The position numbers and the translations under genes were made by a program. Of a stretch of 64,000 nucleotides of DNA, positions 11,851 through 24,800 are shown in pieces. The notes under the pieces are model-generated. The model was not told where the DNA came from, ran no database searches, and worked only from the letters and a program-made list of their open reading frames with translations. Source of the DNA: Chondrilla cf. caribensis (Eukaryota; Porifera; Demospongiae; Chondrillida; Chondrillidae); the NCBI GenBank assembly GCA_964020155.1, contig OZ026562.1, positions 2,141,001-2,205,000 on the forward strand, given 5' to 3'. The first letter of the stretch is position 1. Each line of letters opens with the position of its first letter.

Positions 11851-11969
11851 ACCTGTTTCTGTGTTAAAATGATATAAGTTAAACCACGTACAAACTATAC
11901 ACAATTGCAAAATCGCACGAACTATACACAATTGCAAAATTAATGTAACTTACGTATAAACATTAAAAT

Positions 11970-12098
11970 TAGCCATTTTGTTCAGTCCCAGTGGTGTGAC
12001 GTCAGTTCCAGGTCACACGCGCTCTGTCCCATGTCACGTGCGCCTGTCCCATGTCACGTGATATTCGTCCCATTCCATCCCAGGTTTTAGTAACGACC
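11970..12098 (-). repeat. Right terminal inverted repeat of the MULE (129 bp)
   Basis: It is the inverted partner of 4474-4582. It differs mainly by a 20-bp tandem insertion that duplicates the block CACGTGACATGGGACA. The inner end lies 120 bp after the stop codon of the element gene. That short gap (11851-11969) is AT-rich and must carry the transcript end. Confidence 0.92.
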
Positions 12099-12106
12099 GG
12101 CCTACG
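12099..12106. repeat. Right 8-bp target site duplication of the MULE
   Basis: GGCCTACG is identical to 4466-4473 and directly follows the terminal GTAACGACC of the element. Confidence 0.9.
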
Positions 12107-12819
12107 TAGCCGCGGTTCTTGTGAAGTCATGTGAGGTATTTCCTAGAGGGGCCCGGGTAACTGAGCAGCTCTCTATAGCAAAGGCACAAGCCATTATCGC
12201 ACACTGCACATTGAGGGATTTATTATTATTATTATTATTATTACATACTTTACAACCACTGAGATTATATATAGGTGAGTTACTCATAATTGTGTGATAC
12301 AGTAAGAGTGGTGGTTGAAGCATAGTCTATGGTTGAAGGACTGACATCATAATATGATGTAGCCTACAGAGTAAAATAAATATTGAGTGTAGTGGGGCAG
12401 TGAAGGGTATCGAGAAAGAGATAGGGTGAATAATCGAACAAAAGAATAAGGTGAATACACGATAAAGCCATGCACTTGTCGAGAAACCGTAGAGAGGTTT
12501 CTCTACTGACTTCCCGTTGAGTTACACTTGGTGTAATGAAACGAGACTAGCTCTTCTTGACTCTTTCTCTACATCTTTTAAGCTACTTTCTTTAACGCCA
12601 CCCCTTTAACTTTATTGTAAATCATGAACAACTGTCTTTAACTGTTGAGTCATAAACGATTTATTCTCGTATACCACCAGATTAGCTGGAAACAAATCGG
12701 ATTTCTTCCCGATTATTTTATATGCGTTCCTACGGTATTGTATTATGTAATAAAGTTACTGTTGTTTGCGCGCGCGGGAAGTGTACAGGCGTCTCTTTCA
12801 TGAGACAGTGAGAGAAAAC
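12107..12819 (+). promoter_or_regulatory. Region upstream of the STAG start codon
   Basis: About 710 bp lie between the transposon and the first STAG codon. They hold a short (ATT)n run at about 12220-12243 and otherwise unremarkable AT-rich sequence. A GCGCGC stretch lies close to the start (about 12769-12776). This must contain the STAG promoter and 5' UTR, but no TATA box or single motif stands out. Confidence 0.4.
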
Positions 12820-15800
12820 ATGCCGAGAACACCAGCAGCAAAGCGTCCATCTACAGCGCAGGTTACCCTACTGATCTTTCAAACATTATGATACAGAGAC
12901 CTGAAATTTTTGTCTGTTTAATCGTTTAGAAACCGTCTGCAAAGAAAAGGAAGACCACAAGTAAAACCGCAAAGGTATGTTGATCATCATAGTAATGTTT
13001 TATTTTGTTCTAAATGTATTTACCCTCAACCTTTGTCTGGACACACGAATGGTATATTTCAAATCATTCTTGTTTCGTATGCTAGGGAGCAAAAGATGAA
13101 ACATCTTTGTATGAAATGGTTACCTCTGAAAATGTGGCTTTGGAGGTGAGAAACATACTCATTTTTTGACGTGGGCTACCGAACTGTCTCCGGACCGTAC
13201 TAACATGACGCTTACATATCTTACTGGAGCTTAGGAGAAGAGTGGACTACCAGCTTTAGCGATGATTTATACGTAGGCCACACATTGTAGGGTAGTCTAG
13301 CGCAGACAACAGGTTTCCGCCATTTTTCCACAGTAACTAACATTGGAATTGTTAGCCTCGAGCATTTTCGACAGTGAAGTAATGATGCAAGTTCACGTCA
13401 ATGTTACCCTCATGGATGCAATCATAGGTCATTCACTAGTTTGAGACACTTACCCAAGCTCAATATCAGCCATCTACATGTGTACGTGCGTATGTCTGAA
13501 GAAGTCCACCCCAAGTGACCACACTCGACCCTACCGCTACTCAACATAACCATAGGTGGACAATACAATGGATCATCTGTACCTCATTGAAGAGCACCGC
13601 AGAATGCCAATCACACTATCATCATGACCGTGGTGATGCTCACACAGTGCATAGTGATTGCTAGTAGTTTATATTACCTGTTGGCACTTATGGTAAGAAA
13701 AATTTGTCCGTATGCATCATAGCTTGAAACTGAGGGCCATACGTACATGCGTATGTTAATACGTATGTACACACCTACGTATATACGTAGGTACGTACGT
13801 ACATACGTACATATGTACATACCTAGTCTTACAATGGTGACCCCTTTGAAAAGATTTGCCAAGGAACATGAACGGACACATACGTATATGCATACTTACG
13901 TACGTACATAAAGAAGTCTAGCTGTGCACTAGTGAAACATATGACACATTTGTATGTTGATGCAGGGGGGTTGGAAGGCGATGTTATGGGTCATGTACAT
14001 ATTTTGTTTTGTTATATTGCAGTCAGTGGCCAGTGACTGGGTTGAAAAGTACCAAGAAGAACCTTATCCTGCAATGGGAGAATTGATTCAGTTCTTCTTC
14101 AATTTCTCTGGATGCACCGAACAGTTAAATTCTGAGTCTTTCGATGATATGGATGCTGCTATCACCACAGAGGAACTAGCCTTACCAGAAAATTTCCCCG
14201 AGGTACATACGTTTATATTGTATGTACCCACAACATGTATATACAGTATATGTATGTATGTATATTTTTACTTGAGGGGTGAACCCTTACTATTAAAATT
14301 CTACGATTGGGTCTTTAGAGCTTTTTAAGCCATCTTATCTGTACATGCGTGTGTACGTATGTGAGAATGTGCAATGTGTAGGCAGTCTGTATACGTACAT
14401 ATTGTAATGTATTGCTATCTACGTATGTCCCCAAGCAGAGCACCTTCACTAGAGTCCTCTGTGAAGACTTGCATGTGTACATACATACATACGTACATAC
14501 AAAGGTAGCAAAATCGAAAGAAGAGACAATCTTCAAAATTTCTTCTTGATTTCTTAAATGTTTTGAATCAAATTTTCAACATTACCACTTGTGGTGATAT
14601 TTCACATACTCAACAAGCACGTCAATCCAGTGACTAGACTGGTAGCATGTACATACGTCCACTTCTTGTGTAGCTACTCTGTCTCTACAATCAGATTTTC
14701 TTCCCTTGCAATCTGATTGTCTCATCCTCAGTGGACCACTTGTCAGCTACATACATGGAACAATAACTTGAAATACAGTAGTACTGCTTTTGCTGTCTGA
14801 ATCACTGAGATTTTCTAATTCTTTTAGGGTGGAAGTTACCCTATAGTTTCCAGTGCCAGTGTCAAATTTAAGGTGTGTTTGTTCAATGTACATGAATACG
14901 TACGTATGTGCTCACTGTACTGACGTATATGTATATGTATGTATGCATGCTTACATTAATACACATGAATGTGACAGTACGTAATTGTGTACATTCAGTA
15001 TGCACATTGTCCATTTTATGTTCTTACGTATGTACTTATGTGCATATTCTGCTGTGCGTTCATGTTCAGGGCTTTCTGGATGACTTCATATACCATTTGG
15101 TGGAGCAGGTTAAGAACAGTGTTCTCCACGATGGCTACTTCTTGGAAACACTCATTCTTTGGCTTGTGCAGTGTTGCAGCTCAAGCCTGAGACAGCTCAG
15201 ACACACATCCACTTATGCAGGTACGTACGTGCAGTGAATTCTCGTTAAACCACCACAATTCTTTTTCAAAGAATATGGTGGATTAACAAATTTGGCAGAT
15301 TAATTGGATATTCATTGTTACTTGTACATTACATTATACAATAATATACTGTATGTATCTGGAATCTATATTTATTCTGGGATGCTTGTACAGTTTGACC
15401 TTCATGGAGCACTGTTTGAAGTTTACAAATAATATACTATATGTTCCTACATATATAATTTAACTGGGATTAATATGCTGTGTGAAATGTACAGTATGTA
15501 CGTACCTCCACATCCTATCTCCAGTGTTAAAGTTGAATACAGCCTTAGTTCGAGTGGCCAACAAATTGAGAGAGGAAGGCGATATCACGATGAGACAGTT
15601 GGAGGGTGAAAAGAAGAAGAGTCCAAGTAAGAGAGCTTCAGGAAAGATTGAACTTTTGAAGAAGAACATGGCTGAAGTATGTATGCACTGTACTACAAAA
15701 TATGTATGTACACTTTACATAAATATTATTATGTTTCATATGCATACGTACGTACATATACATATACACTTTGTTCACACATCCAGTGATCCACCCAAGT

Positions 15801-18800
15801 CCGTACATACATATATTATGTGCCTAGGTATGCATGTACACATGTATGTACGTATGTGTGTACACATGTACGTATGTACATGCCAACATGCCTTCCTCTT
15901 GCCACTCCCAGTCTCAGGCTAAACTGAAGGCAGTAGAGTCACAGATCAATGCTATCGTGGCCAGTGTGTTCTCTGAACGTTACAGAGATGTTGTTGAAGA
16001 TGTTAGGGGCAAGTGTATTGAAGAACTAGGAGTGTGGATTATGGAATACAAGTACGTACATATTTATGTGTCGTATGTAGAGTTTGAATTTAGTGGGGAA
16101 GTACATACGTACATATGCACGTACAGCCATACATACGTAGTTACGTATGTACGTACGTATATACAAACATACGTACGTATGTACGTATATAAATATTAAT
16201 ATGTACATGCATAAATTTTCCATTTAGTGTTATGTTCCTGTCAGACCAGTTCCTCAAGTACATAGGATGGTTACTTCATGATAAGGTGTGTCTTTGTATG
16301 TATGTCTGTTCAACGGTGTCAATGTGCCTACGTACGTATGTGTACATGTACGTACGTACGTACGTATATGCTACATACGTATATCACCTTTAGGAAGGAT
16401 CCATTTCCTGTAATCCTTCCTAACTTCACGTACATATATTAATTAGACACTTGTTGACCTTTTGTTAGCAATGTATCAGTCAATTATCACATTTGGGGAC
16501 TCAGGGACACATACAGTAGAATATGCATCCTGTCAGTCTCTTGGATGTCGACACTGATCAGGATGTAGGACTGTATATTTGTCTGTTTGGAGTATATTCG
16601 TGCCTGTCTTTTAGCATGTGGAAACGTGATGTGTACATTTCTTGTGATGTTATCACATGCATGTATCTCCTGACACTGATCAGGATATAGGACTGTATAT
16701 TTGTATGTACGTACATATGTTTGGATAGATTCTTGCATATCTTTCAGAATGTGCAAACAATGTGATGTGTGCCTTTCTTGTTACGTTATTACATACATAC
16801 GTATATCTCTATTGCTCCATTTGATCAGAGTGCCGATGTGCGGATGATCTGTCTCAAGGCACTGCAAGAGCTGTACAACCCGTCACTCGTCTACCACTTG
16901 TCCATGTTCACCGCCAAGTTCAAGGAGCGCCTGATGAAGATGCGCTGCGACGTCAATGAGGCTGTGGCAGTGGAGTCCATCAGGCTACTTGGACAGATGC
17001 TGCAGTGAGAAGCGTGCAGTGTAGTCTGATGCATCTCAACTCGAGGTGTATCCACCTACATGATAAACACCCTTTTATTTCAAATATGCATTTATTACAC
17101 TGTACATAAATACAGTGCGTACATATGTACGTACATATGCTGTGTTAAAAGTAGACTATATGTAATAGTTATATCCTGCCTACGTGTACTGTAGCACTTT
17201 ATCTGCTGCAGCACACCTAGGCAGGATATAACTATCTTGTATCCTGGTGTGGTGATTGATAGAAAATTTATACAGCAAATACATGCATAGTCCAATGCAA
17301 CATATTATATGCAATAGAAATGTGTTTACTAATTTCCTGCCTTGTTCTCACGCAATTAATCCTAACAATGAAACATGTCTGGTGACCTGTACTGTATCAC
17401 TGACCTGTGCTACATGGCTTATGTACGCACAGTTTTTCCTTTGATCCACCCCTCAACCAGGATACAAGATCATACATATTATACGTATTATGTTGTACCT
17501 ACATACGTATATACGTATGTTCAGTGAATTTTCGTTAATCTGCCAAACCTTTTAATACGCCACAATTTCCAGTACCAATATTATGTACGAGTACCAATGA
17601 ATATCCAGTTAATCCGCCAAACTTGTTAATCCACCATATTCTTTGAAAACGAATTGTGGCAGATTAATGAGTATTCACTGTATATGTACATATGTATACT
17701 TATGTATAATATACGTACACATACGTACGTATACACGTACTGTATTTATATATGTACGTACGTATCTATCTATTCATAAGTATTTGTATGTACGTGCGTA
17801 CATATGTAGGCTGGAACTGCTGGAAACTGAAGAGGCCGAACAAGTGTGTTTGCTGGTTTATGCCCAGAACCGCACCATAGCCAGGGCTGCTGGGGAGTTC
17901 CTCTGTAGTTACTACTTCACTGACGAGCTGATTGAAGCAGCCAAGAAAATGACAGTCCCTAAAGGTGTGCACACATGCATGATAAGATGCATACTGTACA
18001 TACATACATGTACTCTTAATGTACACACTATATACCTAAATCACGTATGTACCTGTGTTCTTTAAAATTCAAGGGAAAACCAGACCAACTGAAAATGAGC
18101 TGAAACTAAAGGAATTGATTAGATACTTTGTTGAATCAAGTGTAAGTGGAGCTGTTTCTATAATTATCATTGTACTCTACAGACATATGTACTTATGCTT
18201 GTGTAAGTATAAACATACGTATGTATGTACATATAAGTCATCCCAAATTACAGCTGTCTCATCTTATGAGAACCTTTTTATGTCTCTCTTCCAACTTGAA
18301 ATATATGTAAATGTGGATACTTGCATTTTTATAAACAGTATATGAACATATGTATGTGCATGTATATGTACGTACTTGTACAGACAGTACCTGATGTACA
18401 TACGTATGCACGTATGTATACATGTACTATTCTGTCTACACTGCATACGTACATGTGGCCCTACTCACAATGAGGCTGTGCTGCCCTGCAGATCCACGAA
18501 CATGGTATCTTCTTTGTGGACAGTCTGTGGAAGGCAACAGATTCCGTGAGGGACTGGACCGCTATGGTATCTCTGCTCCAGACTAGTGAGAAGACCAGCA
18601 TGGTCACCCTGAACAATTCAGAGGAGACTGTGTTGATTGAGTTCATGTTCTCGGCAGTTCAGAAGGCCACAGGCTCTCTAGCACATGTGCTTGGAGAGAA
18701 AAAACGGGTATGTACGTAGATTGTACAAACGTACCTACGTATATATGTACATACTCATGCTAAGTTTGTGCATTGTAGAATTATGGGTTATGGGTTATGG

Positions 18801-21800
18801 GAATCTTATTTAAAGTGGGGAGGCCTTTAGCCCGAAGACTACTTTTCAAGGCACCCACTAATAAAAATGCGTAGTACAAGGCAAATAAATGAAAATGCAA
18901 GTTAATTACTAAGTCCTATTCGACCATGCTAAAATGATTATAGATCATGCTTGAAATAAGTAGAGTATAATATTAGAACATGCAGTGTAGTTTAATAAGG
19001 AGATTTCATGCAGTGGCATAAGACAAATATACAAGTGGCATGTATTATACTCTACTTATTTCAAGCATGATCTAAAATTGTCTTCGGAACTAAGAATGTA
19101 CTTATGTACATAGGTGATTAGTATGCATGTACATATGTATGTTTCTCTTTGATCCGTGGATTGCTGTGTAGGATGGGTATTATGTTCACAGTATGGATCT
19201 AGTGTACATACGTACGTATATCAAAATAGTCCTCAATTCACCCGTATTCAAAATCAGAGAACAACTACAATTGGAGTGCATACACATTATATTATACGTA
19301 TGTACATCTAGTGCTTGAAACCGGATCAAAAGTACAATGATATTGAGTACAATCCTACCATAGTTTCTATTGTGATGTACAGTGCACTTTGGTATACGTA
19401 TATTTTGTTCTTGCTTCTGGTGTACTGTACACAGGTTATGAGCAGGAAAGATAGGGAAGCAATTGAGAGTGAGAGACATGATTTGACTGGGAGTCTAATG
19501 GAGCACATCGGAGACTTGCTAGTAAAGGTACGTACGTATGTACAGTATGTATTTAAGTACATATGTGCGTACGTACATAGGTGTGTGACAACTTCAATGC
19601 AAACCACTTGGATACAAAATGGAGCTCCATTGGGTCAGAAACTTGCTCAAGTCTTGTAATGTTCATTGATATACATGCTTATGTACGTACGTATGTACGT
19701 ATGTACGTACATTAATATTATTTGCTATGACAAAGTTTTTGATGTACAAACATACATGCATGCATATGTATGTATGTATGTACTACTATGTATTTCATTT
19801 CGAGCGAGTTCTCAATACCACATTTATTATGTCTATATAGTATACACCTGTATGCATTTGCATATGAGGTTATGTAGACCAATCTTCCTGGTGGTTCATT
19901 GTTGTATTTGATAACTGATGTCTCTGTTGTGTGCTACGTACATTTGTAGTATGACTCTGACCCCAAGAAGGCTGCCAGTCTGGTTGCCATACCACAGTTC
20001 TTTGAACTTGACTTATACTCAGAGCTAAGAGCTGATAAGGTGTGTTCACTATGATACTATGTACATACATACGTATTTTCAATGTGTACTTAAGCGTATT
20101 GTAAGTACAATATCTGTTGTTACTATGTATGTACGTATATGTGAACACACATTTTTGCATAGTGTCTGTATATAATGATGGACTACTTACATACGTATGT
20201 TCCATTAGTTGTTTGAAGGACTCTTGGAACAGCTTCAAGAGACAGCACTCAAAACAGTGGATAGAAATGTAAGCTTACGTGTGTTACTGTAATGTACGTA
20301 CATACATATTTTATGTATGTAATAATACTTGTACGTATGTACGTGCATAGAGTACTATTTTCCTGATATTTTGCCTACAGTGAGTCATTATTGTCAACAG
20401 GCTGTATGTATGTATATTCGCATGCACTAACAGATCTACAGAAGCTGAGATTGTACATACTGTATCAATCCAGTAACATCTTAACATTTCATTCTGGTAC
20501 TCCACAGGTGATTAAGGAGGTCTGCAAGACACTCAAGAGATTCTGTACCACTCAATGGGCCTACCAACAAGTTGCTGTAAGGGACTTGTATTATCCATTT
20601 TATGTGTACAATTCTTATGTACGTATGTATGTATGCACATACGTACAGGTCATTACACTTCTAAGTAGTTTAATGAATTTATAACCATACATACATACAT
20701 TGTTACATTTTAACACATGTGCATACATATGTATGTATGTTTGTATGTACAGTGCCTTGTAGTCATGTAAGGGGATGGAATAGTCATGTAAGGGGATGGA
20801 ATAGTCATGTAAGGGGATGGAATGTACCTATGTACATATGTGCGTACATTGAATGTGATTGTAGTTTATGATACTGTATGTATGTATGTATCTTATATGC
20901 AAGTGCATGCTTACTTTAATATGTACTGTATATACGTACATACATAGGAGCGTAGAGTACAGGTAATGATGGATGACATAGCGGACAGGCTGGTTCAGAC
21001 AATGAAACAGTGCAAAGACTACAGTGACACAGTAAGTACCAATATTTGGTTTGTTTACATACGTATGTAAGTGTGTATATACCTACTGCATGTACTGCAT
21101 GCTTATACATACGTACATACATACGTATGTGGAATATTTGTTGGTATAATTCATGTTGTACGTATGTACGTCATGTGTACATAGGTACGTATGTACTACT
21201 CGGTGTGCATCATCATGTCATGTCACGTATGCCCCAACTATTCCCCCTACATTGCAGATGATCGACAAGGAGCTAGCCTACAACCTGACTGTGGCTGCAG
21301 AGAGAATGGCTGAGTTCAGTAGGTATGTTTATTCTGTACATGTTTATGCTTGTACCTGTGTGTGCACTCATGTACGTATGTACATAAATGCATTTGTATG
21401 TACGTATATGCATACATAAGTCTATATGTACCCATCATAGATGAATGCACACACATGTGAGGGCCTATGTGTAGACCATGTTCCTCTGCAGGTGTTTCAA
21501 CATGCTCCATTTGAACCTGATCACAAAGTTATCCCCATTGATGAAAGCAGTTGTGAAGGGATTAATCCCTGCTGAAGTGAGAGATCAAGCATACCCACAT
21601 CTCATCCAGTAATGTGTATATACACTCACAATATTACGTACATATGTATGTTTATGTTTTTATGTATCTATGTTCTGTTGGCATTCTTTATTCCATAGGC
21701 CTCTAGTGCTGTGGTCACTATTCACCTCTTTCAATTCTGGTATTCTATTTCTGAACTGGAAAAGAATAAAGAGCCTGATTCAGTATGGACCGACACATAC

Positions 21801-24800
21801 ATATATTTGTGTATAGTCTGGTATATGTACGTACGTACGTATGTAGTATAGAGCATACCGCAAGGCCTCATGTATCACAGTGTGGCAATACGTACAGTGC
21901 ATACAGTAAGGTTGTCATTCACATTCACCAGTGTGAATAACACTATCAATATTAGGAATACTATTCAGAAGCTGCACACCTCACTGCCCTCCACACATAT
22001 AAAATAATTGTACGTGTATTTTGTAAATGTGTGTCATTTTTGCTTCTTGTGCTTGCTTCAGGGTGAAATGAAAGAGCTGAGAATGCACCTGTTCCAGTTC
22101 ATGAAGTACTGTGAGGTCATCCTGCGTGATGACAAGGCCCCTCCAGTGGTGCAGGAGACTGTGAGTTCTACTCCGCATGTGACGAGGTCCTGCACTTATA
22201 ATAGTCCCCCTGGTGTCCTTCACAGGTTGTAAACGCCTTGAGCGACTTGCTCTTGATCTACGGTCCTCAGTTGAGGAAGACAGCAGGTGATTCAATTTTG
22301 TACTTTTCCGCCTTGTCATAATATTATTTGACTAATAATTGAAGTACATACATACATACGTATGTAATTCTGGAGTTTGTAATAGTGTGTGCATGTACAT
22401 ACGTACATATGTGTGCCGTTACATATGTGCATGGATATGTTTGGATATAGGGGTACATACGTAGTTGTTATGTTACATACATACTGTACTTTGCACAACA
22501 ATGGTAGTACTGTATAATTTTCTACATACGTATGTGTATGTTCATAGATACACATGTACTACGTATGTACAGTAGATATGACCCTATGGTCTACAGTATG
22601 CTGTATCTCGGACATTGCTGTTATATGTACGTATGAGCTAAATCCTACATACGTACATACTTATGGAATATATAATCATGTGTATTTTCCAATTTGCAGC
22701 TCATGTCGGTGACCTTGCAGTGGCTCCCAGTGAAACTCTGCAGATGAGCATGAGAGACTTTGTGTACAATTTTGTGTTCAACCAGGATCTCCCCGAGGAT
22801 ACCAACGACAGCTGGGAGGCCCAGGAGAGGATCGCACAGGCTCTTCTGGCTAGAAGGAAAATGCTGACTGGTTTCCTGAGGCTGGTCATGTACAAGAATG
22901 TTGATTTGATTCATGCTGCACCTGTGCTGGCTCAGTACATGAGGGTGAGTGGACAGGCATATGTACACACGTACATGTACTTAAGGGGGAACTGACATCA
23001 AAATTTTCGATGTTCTTTTTACATTAGAAACTTGTAGTATGTAGTCTCAGAACTCTGAAATCGATATTTAAATCTTCATCATCTAATTATTGGAGGCGTA
23101 CGACATCTTCAAAAACAGCCTCGTAAGCGCCATTTTTCTTGCGGTTACGCGTCATAACGTGTCTATTGGTAGCATCTTGCTGAATTTTCCCGTATTAAAG
23201 AATATGGAATAGGCTACCAATGATGTTGCAACGTTACGAAACATGATGTCAAAATCACTTAGTGGCCCATTTCCTCCTAAACTAAGCTCATAATGCAAAA
23301 ATTAATGTCACCACCATTACTTACACATTAGTATCTAATATTTGAGACCAACTTATTTTTTGGTGTCAGTTCCCCTTTAAGTACGTATGTATGTAGTTAC
23401 CCAGACCTGAAGTGTTAGTAAATGAAGATACACTGTATGCACTAACCCTGCAAGTGCATGATGTGGGCTTTCAGTATGTACTCAAACATATGTAGATGGA
23501 ACCAGTACCAGTGGATATACAGTACATGTATATGTACATATGTACTTATGTGTGTTTGCCTACCTTGAAAGAATACCTGTGCATACGTACATGTATATGT
23601 TATATCACTTCAAGAAGGGTCCATTCCCTGTGTGTCCTTCCTAAAGGTGATACATAGCATGTATCCTGATTAGCCACTTGTTGACCTTTGGTAGCTAATT
23701 GATTAATCATAATATGTCACATCTGAGGATCTCAGGGATACATACATACACAGGGTATGTATCCCTGTTGGTTTCTTCCATGTTGCCACAAATCAGGATA
23801 AATGTACAAATGTATGTACGTATGTGCATACTATGCATAATTAAGAGATGTACAAATATACTGTACATACATACATACTATTGTTGGGAAAATCCGTTTG
23901 GATTCAGGAGCGTTGAAAAACGCAGTCTGGTGAAGAGAGTTCTTCATCTGGACATACTATCTCTGGAGATGGTATGAGATTAGCCAGTACAGTATGTAAT
24001 CTGCATACATACGTATATACTATGTTCCTTTACTCTGTTGCCTTCCCCTCTTGCCTGCAGTACCAGGCAGACTATGGTGACCTCATAAAGACAACCATCA
24101 CTCAGTGCTTGAGAAGAAGCATCAGTGACAAATCTTACGAGTGGTCTCATGTTGTGGTGGATGCCTTGAAGTCAGAGTATGAGGAACTGAAGGATGAGAG
24201 TGGGAAGGTGGACTCTTCCTCTGTTCAGTGGGGAGACCTAAAGGTACATACGTACATATTTAATGCGTATATACTCTGTCAGTAAATTGTCAGTACATGT
24301 ATGTATATACGTAATTGGTACATATTGAATAGTGACCACTCAGTACTCTACTTTTGTATTGTAGCCACCTGTCCATAATGTTCACTTAGATTGACACAAG
24401 TATTTATATTTATATTATGTACAAAATGTTCATACAGCTAATAGTTGCTTGAGAATTGAGTATTGAAGGTGTGTATTGCAACCTATGATATTGTTGCAAT
24501 TATATCACTGTAGGATCTTGCCAAGCGTTTCAGCTTGTTCCTTGGTATGGACTTGGTACGCATTCGATATCAAGTAGTTGCTTTGCACAGGTGAGATTTT
24601 ACATACATCATATACGTATGTATCACTTCTCTTTGGCATTACAGTAGAATACATGCGTATGTGCTAAAGACCACCTGTCCTAAGTAACCATTAATGGACT
24701 ACCCTTCACTTCACTACCATAAAGCACCTCTATATAAAGACCAACTGTCTTTAGAGACCATGTTTCCCAGATCATAGGGTAGTCTTTATGGTCAAGTTTC

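Larger units (their letters stand above)
4474..12098 (+). mobile_element. Complete Mutator-like (MULE) DNA transposon, 7,625 bp
   Basis: The element is delimited by inverted repeats that both begin GGTCGTTACTAAAACCTGGG when read inward, and by a perfect 8-bp duplication. Inside is one plus-strand gene, 4620-11850, whose product has a MULE transposase core, a SWIM finger, a CXXC-like finger and an Ulp1-like protease. Such combinations of MULE transposase and Ulp1-type protease are known from some plant MULEs. The CXXC addition is not one I know. All spliced exons stay open, so the copy may be autonomous. It lies between the divergent starts of the helicase and STAG genes, about 270 bp from one start codon and about 720 bp from the other. 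Confidence 0.93.
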
